NCBI GenBank assembly: GCA_900541675.1
Contig: UQKU01000018.1
Span: 1 to 42,830, forward strand
Length of the DNA stretch: 42,830 nucleotides
Direction of reading: 5' to 3'
Source of the DNA: an uncultured Collinsella sp.
GTDB taxonomy: Bacteria; Actinomycetota; Coriobacteriia; Coriobacteriales; Coriobacteriaceae
Part shown: in pieces, positions 15,843 through 23,581 of the stretch
How the letters are laid out: each line of letters starts with the position of its first letter
Numbering within the stretch: the stretch's first letter is position 1
Translations under genes and position numbers: made by a program
The notes under the pieces: model-generated
Told to the model about the DNA's origin: nothing
What the model saw: only the letters and a program-made list of their open reading frames with translations
Database searches by the model: none

Positions 15843-16733
15843 ATGGTAGAACAGACCAGCAAGGCCGATCGCGTCAAACTCAACCGCGAGCTCGCGCAGA
15901 TGCTCAAGGGCGGCGTCATCATGGACGTCACCACTCCCGAGCAGGCACGCATCGCCGAGGAGGCAGGCGCCTGCGCCGTCATGGCTCTCGAGCGCATCCC
16001 GGCCGACATCCGTGCCGCAGGCGGCGTCTCGCGTATGAGCGATCCCAAGATGATCAAGGGCATCCAAGAGGCCGTCTCCATCCCCGTCATGGCCAAGTGC
16101 CGCATCGGTCACATTGTCGAGGCGCAGATCCTGCAGGCCATCGAGATCGATTACATCGACGAGTCCGAGGTTCTCTCCCCCGCCGATGACGTTTATCACA
16201 TCGACAAGACCCAGTTTGACGTGCCGTTTGTCTGCGGCGCCCGCGATCTGGGCGAGGCGTTGCGCCGTGTTGCCGAGGGCGCCACGATGATTCGCACCAA
16301 GGGCGAGCCGGGCACGGGCGACGTCGTCCAAGCCGTGCGCCACATGCGCAAGATCCAAAAGCAGATCCGTGACGTTGTCGCTCTGCGCGATGATGAGCTC
16401 TTTGAGGCAGCCAAACAGCTGCAGGTTCCGGTCGAACTGGTCCGCGAGGTCCATGCCACGGGCAAGCTTCCCGTCGTGAACTTTGCCGCCGGCGGCGTAG
16501 CGACCCCCGCCGACGCCGCGTTGATGATGCAGCTGGGTGCCGAGGGCGTCTTTGTCGGCTCGGGTATCTTTAAGAGCGGCGACCCCGCTAAGCGCGCCGC
16601 CGCCATCGTCAAGGCCGTGGCAAACTTCACCGATGCCAAACTCATCGCCGGGCTTTCGGAGGACCTGGGCGAGGCCATGGTGGGCATCAACGCCGACGAG
16701 ATCGAGATCATCATGGAGGAGCGCGGGCGCTAG
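15843..16733 (+). CDS. pdxS: Pyridoxal 5'-phosphate synthase, synthase subunit PdxS
   Basis: 296 residues; AAGGGAG precedes ATG 15843. PdxS builds PLP from ribose 5-phosphate, glyceraldehyde 3-phosphate and ammonia supplied by PdxT, in a 12+12 complex. The sequence is highly conserved: GGVIMDVTTPEQARIAEEAG (Asp28), MALERIPADIRAAGGV, MAKCRIGH with the active-site Lys85, DYIDESEVL, TKGEPGTGDVVQAV for phosphate binding and FAAGGVATPADAALM. Followed by pdxT 20 bases later. Confidence 0.97.
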   Translation: MVEQTSKADRVKLNRELAQMLKGGVIMDVTTPEQARIAEEAGACAVMALERIPADIRAAGGVSRMSDPKMIKGIQEAVSIPVMAKCRIGHIVEAQILQAIEIDYIDESEVLSPADDVYHIDKTQFDVPFVCGARDLGEALRRVAEGATMIRTKGEPGTGDVVQAVRHMRKIQKQIRDVVALRDDELFEAAKQLQVPVELVREVHATGKLPVVNFAAGGVATPADAALMMQLGAEGVFVGSGIFKSGDPAKRAAAIVKAVANFTDAKLIAGLSEDLGEAMVGINADEIEIIMEERGR

Positions 16734-16753
16734 TCCAGCAGAAAGGATCGCAC

Positions 16754-17341
16754 ATGAGCGATTATGCAGACCAAACGGTCGCCGTGCTGGCGGTCCAAGG
16801 CGCTTTTGCCGAGCACGAGGCAAGACTATCTGAGCTGGGCGCGCACTGTATTGAGCTGAGGCAGGCGGCCGATTTGCAGCAGAACTTTGACCGCCTGGTC
16901 CTCCCCGGCGGCGAGTCCACCGTTCAGGGCAAGCTACTTGCCGAACTCGGTATGCTCGAGGGGCTTCGCATCCGCATTGTTGAAGGCATGCCTGTATTGG
17001 GGACTTGCGCCGGCTTGATTCTGCTGGCGCGCGACCTTGCCGCCCACGACGATAAGGGGACGCCGCGCCTGGCAACCATGGATGTGCTCGTTGAGCGTAA
17101 TGCCTATGGCAGACAGCTCGGCAGCTTTCGCACCAAGGGGCGGGTAGACGGTATCGACGGTGAAGTGCCGCTGACGTTTATCCGTGCACCCCGCATCGTC
17201 AAGGTGCACGGCAATGCCAAGGCCCTGTCCGAAGTCGATGGCCGCATCGTCGCCGCCCGTCAAGACAACCAGCTCGGCGTCACCTTCCACCCCGAGCTCG
17301 ACGACGACGCCCGCCTCCACGAGCTCTTCCTCCAAATGTAG
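16754..17341 (+). CDS. pdxT: Pyridoxal 5'-phosphate synthase, glutaminase subunit PdxT
   Basis: 195 residues; AGAAAGGA precedes the ATG. Class I glutamine amidotransferase that releases ammonia for PdxS. Visible: VLAVQGAFAEH, LVLPGGEST, nucleophile elbow GTCAGLILLA (Cys85) and the His179/Glu181 pair in TFHPEL. Forms an operon with pdxS; no terminator with a U-tract is obvious right after the stop. Confidence 0.97.
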   Translation: MSDYADQTVAVLAVQGAFAEHEARLSELGAHCIELRQAADLQQNFDRLVLPGGESTVQGKLLAELGMLEGLRIRIVEGMPVLGTCAGLILLARDLAAHDDKGTPRLATMDVLVERNAYGRQLGSFRTKGRVDGIDGEVPLTFIRAPRIVKVHGNAKALSEVDGRIVAARQDNQLGVTFHPELDDDARLHELFLQM

Positions 17342-17378
17342 GCAAAAACGAACGAGCGTAGATTTCCACTCTCATGCT

Positions 17379-17440
17379 ATGTAGTCGTTGGGGATGTTCT
17401 TAAACGACTAGTCAAACAAGAACGTTCCCAACGACTACAT
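17379..17440. repeat. 23-bp inverted repeat around a short palindrome
   Basis: The arm at 17379-17401 (starting ATGTAGTCGTTGGG) matches the reverse complement of 17418-17440 at 21 of 23 positions. The 16-base loop contains the palindrome GACTAGTC. The stem lacks a T-run, so a terminator role for pdxST is possible but not typical; it could instead be a miniature repeat element. Confidence 0.6.
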
Positions 17441-17470
17441 TGCGATAGACGGCCACGTTTGCCCAGATAA

Positions 17471-17508
17471 AACCGACCAAAATAAACTTGTCCCCCTTTT
17501 GGTAGGTT
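17471..17508. repeat. Short hairpin repeat, copy 2 (REP-like)
   Basis: AACCGACCAAAA (17471-17482) pairs with TTTTGGTAGGTT (17497-17508) with one mismatch; the loop TAAACTTGTCCCCC shares the TAAAC-TGTCCC core with the copy at 39597-39631 and TGTCCC with the copy at 9171-9207. Confidence 0.65.
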
Positions 17509-17650
17509 TGGATCAAGGCAACGCCGATATTTTGGTACCGACAGCGAAAACCCGCCAGAGCGAGGGAGGCCCTTTTGGGGCGAGATGACGCCATAGGTTG
17601 AGCATAAGTCAGCGAGCGAGTCGCATTTGTGACAAGGTGGCGTGAAACGA

Positions 17651-17679
17651 AAGGGCGCTGACCTTCTGGTCGCGCCCTT
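17651..17679 (-). terminator. Hairpin downstream of the MarR-RGG gene, probable terminator
   Basis: AAGGGCGC-T-GACC and GGTC-GCGCCCTT form a stem with a single bulge; on the minus strand it is followed by TCGTTT. A second perfect 12-bp hairpin (17728-17755) sits directly at the stop codon of that gene. Confidence 0.5.
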
Positions 17680-17727
17680 GAAGTTGAACGTCAGATTGTC
17701 CAAATGCGGCCCGCGCAGCGTCGGCCC

Positions 17728-17755
17728 GTTACGGCGTTTGGTAAAACGCCGTAAC
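17728..17755. terminator. Perfect 12-bp hairpin abutting the MarR-RGG stop codon
   Basis: GTTACGGCGTTT (17728-17739) pairs exactly with AAACGCCGTAAC (17744-17755), loop GGTA. The arm shares a base with the stop codon. On the minus strand no U-tract follows, so it may be an mRNA 3'-end stabiliser rather than an intrinsic terminator. Confidence 0.5.
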
Positions 17756-18666
17756 TAAAAACGGTTGCCGCGGAAGCCGCCACCGTTGCGGCCACCGCGA
17801 TCGCCGCCACGGCCACCGCGGTCGTTACCACGGTTGCCGCCAAAGCCGCCACGGTTGCCGCCGCGGTCGCCATAGCCACCACGGTTGCCGCCAAAGCCGC
17901 CGCGACCGCCACGGTCGCCGCCACGGTCACCAAAGCCGCCGCGGCCACCGCGATCGCCACCGCGACCGCCACGGTCGCCGCCACGGCCACCGCGATCGCC
18001 AAAGCCGCCGCGACCGCCACGGTCGCCGCCACGGCCACCGCGGTCGTCACGGCCGCCGCGAGGACCGCGGTCCTCGTCCAGGCCCATGGCGACGAGCGGA
18101 GCGATAACCTTATCGAGAGCGGCCATCAGCTCGGTAGCCTCCTCGTAAGAAAGCTCGGGCAGGAGCTTCTCCTTCTTGTTGGCAAGCTCGACCAGGCCCT
18201 CAGCGGCATCCTCGGCAGCGAAGACGACGATCTTGCGCATATCGCCCTCGGCGTCGTCGATGCGGCCGACCAGATCGGCAGCCTCGGCCTCGGCCATCAG
18301 GCCATCGAGCTCACGAAGGCGCATACCCAGCAGGTCGGACATTTCCTTCTGCTCCATCTTGGGCTTGAGGTCAAGAAGCTTGATGGCGCGCTCGATGTTC
18401 GCCATGCGCTCGGCCTTGGCCTCCTCCTCCTTGGAAATAGCAAAGCGACGGCTACGCAGCAGGCGGGCGGCCTTCTGCATCTTGTCCATCAGCTCTTCGT
18501 CATCGTAATCAACGGCGGCCTCGACAACCTCGGCCTCCTCCTCGGCGGAAACCTCGTCAGCAGCCTCAACCTCGGCAGCTTCGGTCTCCACGGTCTCGAC
18601 TGCCTCGACCTCGGCAGCCATGGTCTCGTTCTCGGTCTCGTTCATGATCTCCTCGTTCTCAGACAT
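17755..18666 (-). CDS. MarR-like winged-helix protein with acidic N-terminus and RGG-repeat tail
   Basis: 303 residues; AAGGAG precedes ATG 18666. Three parts. Residues 1-58 are acidic (Glu/Ala/Val rich). Residues about 60-195 read like a MarR fold: a leading helix (LMDKMQKAARLLRSRR), MEQKEMSDLLGMRLRELDGLM as the helix-turn-helix (about 104-124), DLVGRIDDAEGDMRKIVVF as the wing (131-149), then AAEDAAEGL and a long C-terminal helical segment as in MarR dimerisation. Residues 199-303 are nearly pure RGG/GDRGG/FGG repeats ending GGGFRGNRF, the kind of disordered tail that binds RNA. I know RGG tails on bacterial DEAD-box helicases and cold-shock proteins, not on MarR proteins. Monocistronic. Function unknown; DNA and RNA binding are inferred. 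Confidence 0.72.
   Translation of the reverse strand: MSENEEIMNETENETMAAEVEAVETVETEAAEVEAADEVSAEEEAEVVEAAVDYDDEELMDKMQKAARLLRSRRFAISKEEEAKAERMANIERAIKLLDLKPKMEQKEMSDLLGMRLRELDGLMAEAEAADLVGRIDDAEGDMRKIVVFAAEDAAEGLVELANKKEKLLPELSYEEATELMAALDKVIAPLVAMGLDEDRGPRGGRDDRGGRGGDRGGRGGFGDRGGRGGDRGGRGGDRGGRGGFGDRGGDRGGRGGFGGNRGGYGDRGGNRGGFGGNRGNDRGGRGGDRGGRNGGGFRGNRF
17765..18068 (-). repeat. Coding minisatellite encoding RGG repeats
   Basis: Short units such as GGCGACCGTGGCGGTCGCGG recur in imperfect tandem through the 3' third of the MarR-RGG gene. The repeat is prone to expansion and contraction, so tail length may vary between strains and assemblies. Confidence 0.85.
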
Positions 18667-18818
18667 GAGACTCCTTCTTGGCCCTCTCGGGCATCATCGC
18701 CCCATTCGCGGGGCCCGTCGCGCACTCTTTGCGCTTTAAACATTCATGCCTCTCGGCAAAACGTCCATTAGTTTATGGTGTCGCCATCAAATCTAGCTGC
18801 AGAATCTATGTACACACA

Positions 18819-20231
18819 TTAATGCGACATGTGCGACTCGCGACGAGCGTACACCAGCGACGTCGCGAACCCAACCACGGCAATTACAGCCGCCACACGC
18901 ACGGCAGCTGCAAATCCAATCGCCTGGGCAACGTCCGTCGCAGCGCCAGCGACACCGGCAGTCGCCGCAGAACTCGAGAGCAGGCCGATAAACAGCGACG
19001 GGCCAAACGATGCGGCAATCATGTTCCACGTGTTGAGCAATGCCGTTCCGTGAGGATGCTCAGCGGCAGGCAGCGTCTCCAAGCCGGCCGTTTGCGAGGG
19101 GCTCAGCACCAAACCGACTCCGGCATACACCACAACGGTCAGCGCCACGACGACGCCGATGTTCATGCTTGCCGCCGTCATCGAGATGGCAGTCTGCCCC
19201 ACGGCAATCAGGGCAAAGCCGACCGGCAGCAGCGGCCATGCGCCACGGGCGTCCATCACGCGTCCGCCCACAATCGAGGTCACGGCGTTGCAGGCAATCG
19301 CCGGCAAAATGAGCAAGCCCGCAACAAGTGCGGTCATTCTGTATGCGCCCTCAAAATAGAGCGGCAACAAAACGCTCATCGAGAACGTCGTCATCATCGA
19401 CACCACCACAAGCAGGCACGCAGGCCAAAAGCGAACGCTCGCCATGGGACGCACGTTAAGCACCGGATGTTCGAGCTTGAGCTGACGGGCGGCAAACAGG
19501 CCGAGCAGCACAATGGCGGTGAAGAGCGCCACGATACTGGCAATCAGATTGGTCGAGAACTCGCCTACGGAATACACAAATGCCGTAATGCCGGCCGCGA
19601 GCAAAACAACCGACAGAATATCAAGCGTAGTGTTCGAGCGCTCTCCAACATTCTGAACAAGCTTTGCGCCCGCCACAGCGACCACAATGCCGCCCACCAG
19701 CGGCACTACGAACACCGCCCTCCAGCCAAACAACGTACACATAAGACCGCTGATCACGGGTCCAAACGCCGGCCCCAGCGTAATGCAGGCACCGCCCAGG
19801 CTCAGATACAGGCCGAGCTTCTCGCGCGGAGCGCATGACAGCACCACGTTCATCATGAGCGGGAACAAGATGCCCGATCCCGCAGCCTGCAAAATACGAC
19901 TTGGCAGCAAAACGCTAAACGACGGAGCGATCAGACACAGGACTTCGCCGGCGACCATGCATCCGCATGCGAAAAACAGCAGCTTGCGCGTCGAGAAACG
20001 GCCGGACAGAAAGGCCATGATGGCCGTAAAGATCGACGTCACGATCATGTAGCCCGAAACGAGCCACTGCGCCGTGGTGGCACTCACCGAAAAGGCCGCC
20101 ATAATGTCGTGCAACGCCACGTTAATGATGTTCTCGTTAAACGCGGCAACAAAGGCTGCAACATACATTACGACGAGAATCGCCGAGGCTGTCGACGGTG
20201 ATTGAGTTTGCTTTTGGGATTTGGTCCCCAT
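18819..20231 (-). CDS. MFS transporter, DHA2-type drug exporter
   Basis: 470 residues from ATG 20231 (GGAAGGA upstream; longer ORF to 20348 rejected). Multiple membrane segments throughout, with NENIINVALHDIMAAFSVSATTAQWLVSGYMIVTSI (motif D1 region), FLSGRFSTRKLL for motif A and GSGILFPLMMNVVLSCAPREKLG then GPAFGPVISG for motif C. This arrangement is that of the proton-driven DHA2 (EmrB/QacA) multidrug exporters. Substrate unknown. It lies upstream of the MarR-RGG gene on the same strand with 152 bases between; a regulatory link is conceivable since MarR proteins often control exporters. Confidence 0.85.
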   Translation of the reverse strand: MGTKSQKQTQSPSTASAILVVMYVAAFVAAFNENIINVALHDIMAAFSVSATTAQWLVSGYMIVTSIFTAIMAFLSGRFSTRKLLFFACGCMVAGEVLCLIAPSFSVLLPSRILQAAGSGILFPLMMNVVLSCAPREKLGLYLSLGGACITLGPAFGPVISGLMCTLFGWRAVFVVPLVGGIVVAVAGAKLVQNVGERSNTTLDILSVVLLAAGITAFVYSVGEFSTNLIASIVALFTAIVLLGLFAARQLKLEHPVLNVRPMASVRFWPACLLVVVSMMTTFSMSVLLPLYFEGAYRMTALVAGLLILPAIACNAVTSIVGGRVMDARGAWPLLPVGFALIAVGQTAISMTAASMNIGVVVALTVVVYAGVGLVLSPSQTAGLETLPAAEHPHGTALLNTWNMIAASFGPSLFIGLLSSSAATAGVAGAATDVAQAIGFAAAVRVAAVIAVVGFATSLVYARRESHMSH

Positions 20232-20435
20232 GAAATTCCTTCCTCTTAGAACGACAATCGCATCGCCCCAGAGGAACAGTCCAGGGCGAAAATGAGCCCT
20301 AGACTTACACCAGACGCCGTACACGACGAATCTGGCAACATGGTCCAACGTCGAAAGATTGTAACGCGGACGCGCAGCTTTCCTTCCGCGCTATTATTAA
20401 AAGTCCACGAAAGCATAAGACATGAGGAGCCCGCC

Positions 20436-20846
20436 ATGATTAAGCCCATCATGAAATCCGAGTTCTTTTTGCGCCTGCCTTCCGAAGACGCGGGACCCGA
20501 CGATGCCGCGACCGGGCAGGACCTCCTGGATACGCTCCACGAGCATGAGCACGAGTGCGTGGGCCTCGCCGCCAACATGATCGGCGTGCGCAAACGCATC
20601 ATCTGCGTAAAGGACGGCAACAGGGCGCTGTTGATGTACAACCCTCAAATTCTTGAGCAGGTCAACGCCTACCAGACGAGCGAAGGATGCCTCTCGCTGA
20701 TCGGCGAGCGTCCTTGTACCCGCTATCGCCGCATTAAGGTTGAGTATTTGGATGAAAACTTCGTCCACCGCATCAAAAACTTCTCGGGCTACACCGCCGA
20801 AATCATCCAACACGAAATCGACCACTGTTGCGGAATCGTTATCTAG
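20436..20846 (+). CDS. def: Peptide deformylase, short form
   Basis: 136 residues from ATG 20436 with GAGGAG upstream; the ORF extends 48 codons further 5' without support. Motif 1 is VGLAANMIG (42-50; Asn replaces the usual Gln of GLAAxQ), motif 2 is EGCLS (83-87, metal-ligand Cys85) and motif 3 is HEIDH (126-130) with the catalytic Glu127. It removes formyl from nascent N-terminal Met. It is shorter than E. coli Def (about 169) at both ends and resembles the small deformylases of anaerobes. A second, catalytically altered copy lies at 28172-28591. Confidence 0.85.
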   Translation: MIKPIMKSEFFLRLPSEDAGPDDAATGQDLLDTLHEHEHECVGLAANMIGVRKRIICVKDGNRALLMYNPQILEQVNAYQTSEGCLSLIGERPCTRYRRIKVEYLDENFVHRIKNFSGYTAEIIQHEIDHCCGIVI

Positions 20847-20861
20847 TTCCGCCGATTCAAG

Positions 20862-20898
20862 AAAGCTCCCTGCAGCAAAACAACTGCAGGGAGCTTTT
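20862..20898 (+). terminator. Terminator between def and the HTH-alaA gene
   Basis: AAAGCTCCCTGCAG (20862-20875) pairs exactly with CTGCAGGGAGCTTT (20884-20897), followed by T. It serves def and, as AAAAGC on the other strand gives a short U-run, probably the convergent gene too. Confidence 0.88.
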
Positions 20899-20921
20899 CA
20901 TAGTGCGGAACTTCTATCCCA

Positions 20922-22442
20922 CTAGCTCTGGCGGTAATGATCGAAGAAGTCGGCGAGATCTTCGAGGGACTCTTTGAGCACTTCCATGCGCGGCAGGTAC
21001 ACGATACGGAAGTGGTCGGGCTCAGCCCAGTTGAAGCCGCCGCCGCGCGTGATCAGAATCTTCTTCTCGTGCAGCAGGTCAAGGGCGAACTGCTCGTCAT
21101 CGGTAATGTTGAACTTCTTCACATCCATCTTGGGGAAGATGTAGAACGCCGCACGCGGCTTAACCACCGAGATGCCGTCAATCTTGTTGAGCGCCTCATA
21201 CACAAAGTTGCGCTGCTCGTAGACACGGCCGCCGGGGCGGATGTAGTCGTTGACGGACTGATGGCCACCGAGCGCCGTCTGAACGATCGACTGAGCCGGC
21301 ACGTTGGAGCACAGGCGCATGTTGGAGAGCATGTTGATGCCCATGATGAAGTCGCTCATGCAGCGCTGGTTGCCCGAAAGCACCATCCAGCCAATACGAT
21401 AGCCCGCGATCATGTGCGACTTGGACAGACCGCTAAAGGTGACGCAGGGCAGATCGGGAGCGAGCGAGGCAATCGAGACGTGCTCGTAGCCGTCCATGCA
21501 CAGGCGGTCGTAGATCTCATCAGCAAAGATCATCAGCTGATGCCTGCGTGCAACCTCGACGATGCCCTCGAGCACCTCGCGCGGATAGACGGAACCCGTG
21601 GGGTTGTTGGGGTTGATGATAACGAGGGCTTTGGTCGCGCTCGTGATCTTGGACTCCATATCCTCCAGGTCGGGATACCAATCCGCCTGCTCATCGCACA
21701 GATAGTGCACAGGATGACCGCCGGCAAGGGTTGCGCACGCCGTCCAGAGCGGATAGTCGGGGCTGGGGATCAGAATCTCGTCGCCATTGTCGAGCAGCGC
21801 GTTCATCGAAAGCTGAATGAGCTCGGACACGCCGTTGCCCGTGTAGATATGCTCCATCTGAACGTTGGGCAAGCCCTTGATCTGCGAATACTGCATGATC
21901 GCCTTGCGCGCGGAGAACAGGCCACGCGAGTTGGAATAGCCTTCGCAGTCGGGCAGCTGCTGGCGCATGTCCTTGATGACCTCATCGGGCGTGCGGAAAC
22001 CGAAGGGCGCCGGGTTGCCGATATTGAGCTTGAGGATGCGCTCGCCCTCGTCCTCCATACGGGCGGCCTCGTCGACGACGGGACCGCGCACGTCATACAG
22101 GACGTTATCGAGCTTGGTGGATTTAGAAAAAGTACGCATGGTGGTGCTCCTTGCAATTTGAGCTGAGGGATGGGGTTCGGGCTTGGAATCGTTGCGGGGT
22201 GATGATGCCTCGCCTTGATCGGCGTCGCCGGCAAGCAGCCAGGTAACATCGACCTCCAAAATACGGGCGAGCAGCTCAGCCACATCGCGCCGCGGAATCG
22301 TCTTGCCGCTCACATATTGGCTCATCTGACTCTTGCCGAGTTTTTTGCCGAGCATCTCCGATGCGCGGATCACGTCCGACTGGCGAACGTCGCGATCGGA
22401 CATAGCCTGTCGCAGACGATCGCTAAACGTCTCTTGGGCCAC
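20922..22442 (-). CDS. alaA: XRE helix-turn-helix fused to an AlaA-type aminotransferase
   Basis: 506 residues from GTG 22442, chosen for GGAGG 5 bases upstream. Residues about 4-72 are an XRE-type HTH (FSDRLRQAMSDRDVRQSDVI, KLGKSQMSQYVSGKTIPRRD, VDVTWLLAG); 73-101 is a polar linker. Residues 102-506 align throughout with E. coli AlaA, which makes alanine from pyruvate and glutamate: NIGNPAPFGF, NGVSELIQLSMNALL, PSPDYPLWTA, VIINPNNPTGSVY, FADEIYDRL, PLP-binding Lys341 in SGLSKSHMIAGYR, and DHFRIVYLPR. Residue 102 is an ATG with its own perfect ribosome binding site; that start would yield a 405-residue protein, the length of E. coli AlaA. An operator array precedes the gene (22464-22545). The enzyme may sense its own pathway and regulate itself, as MocR proteins do, but with a different HTH. 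Confidence 0.88.
   Translation of the reverse strand: MAQETFSDRLRQAMSDRDVRQSDVIRASEMLGKKLGKSQMSQYVSGKTIPRRDVAELLARILEVDVTWLLAGDADQGEASSPRNDSKPEPHPSAQIARSTTMRTFSKSTKLDNVLYDVRGPVVDEAARMEDEGERILKLNIGNPAPFGFRTPDEVIKDMRQQLPDCEGYSNSRGLFSARKAIMQYSQIKGLPNVQMEHIYTGNGVSELIQLSMNALLDNGDEILIPSPDYPLWTACATLAGGHPVHYLCDEQADWYPDLEDMESKITSATKALVIINPNNPTGSVYPREVLEGIVEVARRHQLMIFADEIYDRLCMDGYEHVSIASLAPDLPCVTFSGLSKSHMIAGYRIGWMVLSGNQRCMSDFIMGINMLSNMRLCSNVPAQSIVQTALGGHQSVNDYIRPGGRVYEQRNFVYEALNKIDGISVVKPRAAFYIFPKMDVKKFNITDDEQFALDLLHEKKILITRGGGFNWAEPDHFRIVYLPRMEVLKESLEDLADFFDHYRQS
22139..22152 (-). promoter_or_regulatory. Internal ribosome binding site and second start in the HTH-alaA gene
   Basis: On the minus strand AAGGAG (22147-22152) is followed by 7 bases and ATG at 22139, in frame and exactly at the beginning of the AlaA homology (MRTFSKSTKL). 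It predicts a free 405-residue AlaA in addition to the fusion, or a remnant of two formerly separate genes. Confidence 0.6.
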
Positions 22443-22463
22443 TAGAACCTCCTTGCTGGCAAA

Positions 22464-22545
22464 GTTCAATTTATACAACACGAATTGAACCTGAGTTCAA
22501 TTTAGGCAGCAGTATAACGCCGTGCTATTTCGAAAAGTTCAATTT
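22464..22545. promoter_or_regulatory. Operator array upstream of the HTH-alaA gene
   Basis: GTTCAATTT occurs at 22464-22472, 22495-22503 and 22537-22545, and its reverse complement (as GAATTGAAC) at 22482-22490. The two central copies form the palindrome AATTGAAC-CTGA-GTTCAATT. On the minus strand a promoter overlaps: TTGAAC and TATAAA 19 bases apart. The regulator is probably the HTH protein itself. Confidence 0.65.
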
Positions 22546-22605
22546 CAAAAATATAATGAGCAAGACCTCGAGATTTATCCCAAGGCGATAACGACGTGCA
22601 CGCAT

Positions 22606-23463
22606 TTAGAGGTATTCGAGGAAACGAGCGGCGGCAAGCGAAACATCGGCCGTTCGATATATGGCGTTGATCTGCCGATGGGGATGCCCTTCGAGCGGAC
22701 GCACAGCAACATCGAACTGGCAGCGACGCAAGATGAGCGCGGGAAGAATGCTCACGCCCAGGCCATCCTCGACCATAGCCATAATCGCATAGTCATCCCA
22801 AGTCGACAGTTTTGAGCGCACCGCCAGCCCCGCCCGACGGAATAGCGGCGTAATCTCGTCATCAGTGCCGCGTTCTAGCAGAATAAACTGCTCGTTGGCT
22901 AAATCGGCAAGAGAAACGACCTCCGCCGTGGCAAGCGAGGAGTCCGCTGGCACCACGGCCATCAACTCGTCTTGCACCAACGGTCGCGACGCCATGCCGG
23001 CGCCGCGTGGCTCGCGCGGAATAAAGCCCAGGTCGCAGCGGCCTTCCGCCACCCATTGCTCAATCTCGGAGTAATCACCCATCAGCAGCTCGTAATCGAC
23101 ATCCGGATGATCGGCGCGAAAGCGCGCAATCACCGGCGGCAGTACATGGGTCGCCACACTCGAAAACGTACCGATACAGATCTTGCCGCGCATGAGCCCA
23201 CGCATCTCGTCCACATGTCGCTGCAGGCGGCCAAACTCCTCGCAGAGCGCCTCAACCGCCGGCATGATCTGCCGCCCATCGGCAGAAAGCACCACGCCCT
23301 CGCGGCTGCGATCAAGCACCTTAAAACCCCAGTCTGCCTCAAGGTCGCCCACCATGCGGCTCACGCCCGACTGCGAATAGCTCAGCCGCTCTGCAGCACG
23401 CGTAAAGCTGCCGGCACGCACCGTCTCGAGCAGCACTTGCATCTTTTGGATATTGGTCTCCAC
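22606..23463 (-). CDS. LysR-family transcriptional regulator
   Basis: 285 residues if GTG 23463 is used (GGGGA-like site 7 bases upstream); an ATG at 23484 adds seven residues but has no ribosome binding site. Residues about 3-62 are the LysR winged HTH (MQVLLETVRAGSFTRAAERLSYSQSGVSRMVGDLE), the rest a periplasmic-binding-like effector domain (GKICIGTFSSVATHVLPPVIARF, DLGFIPREP, MVEDGLGVSILPAL). Divergent from an EamA transporter gene, with a 15-bp palindrome between them, the classic arrangement for a LysR regulator and its target. Effector unknown. Confidence 0.87.
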   Translation of the reverse strand: METNIQKMQVLLETVRAGSFTRAAERLSYSQSGVSRMVGDLEADWGFKVLDRSREGVVLSADGRQIMPAVEALCEEFGRLQRHVDEMRGLMRGKICIGTFSSVATHVLPPVIARFRADHPDVDYELLMGDYSEIEQWVAEGRCDLGFIPREPRGAGMASRPLVQDELMAVVPADSSLATAEVVSLADLANEQFILLERGTDDEITPLFRRAGLAVRSKLSTWDDYAIMAMVEDGLGVSILPALILRRCQFDVAVRPLEGHPHRQINAIYRTADVSLAAARFLEYL

Positions 23464-23508
23464 GGCACGTCCCCACCCTTGCATGAGTTTTTGTTATGTT
23501 TTCCATGC

Positions 23509-23551
23509 ATTATATTCGCTTTTCTTCTAAAGCCAGTTCACCCATAGTGAA
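23509..23551. promoter_or_regulatory. LysR-type operator and divergent promoter region
   Basis: TTCAC-CCATA-GTGAA (23537-23551) is a perfect palindrome containing the T-N11-A pattern bound by LysR proteins. On the minus strand TATAAT (23509-23514) is a good -10 box for the LysR gene, 25 bases before its ATG. Confidence 0.6.
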
Positions 23552-23581
23552 TATGTTCGGATATAGAGGGGATGTCAGCGC

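Larger units (their letters stand above)
17342..17754. other. 413-bp intergenic region rich in hairpins
   Basis: No credible gene. It contains a 23-bp inverted repeat (17379-17440), the second REP-like hairpin (17471-17508), and two terminator-like hairpins (17651-17679; 17728-17755). A minus-strand ORF of 108 codons crosses all of these and is judged spurious, though its cysteine-containing middle could reflect a recurrent genomic repeat. Confidence 0.6.

Noticed and set aside
15738..17075. 445-codon minus-strand ORF across pdxS-pdxT
   Set aside because: Mirror of two highly conserved PLP synthase genes; no independent support.
17377..17703. 108-codon minus-strand ORF
   Set aside because: Crosses two inverted repeats and a terminator-like hairpin; no ribosome binding site and no recognisable domain. 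It may reflect a repeated intergenic element rather than protein.
17765..18068. CRISPR-like tandem repeat
   Set aside because: Units are in frame, without unique spacers, and encode RGG repeats.
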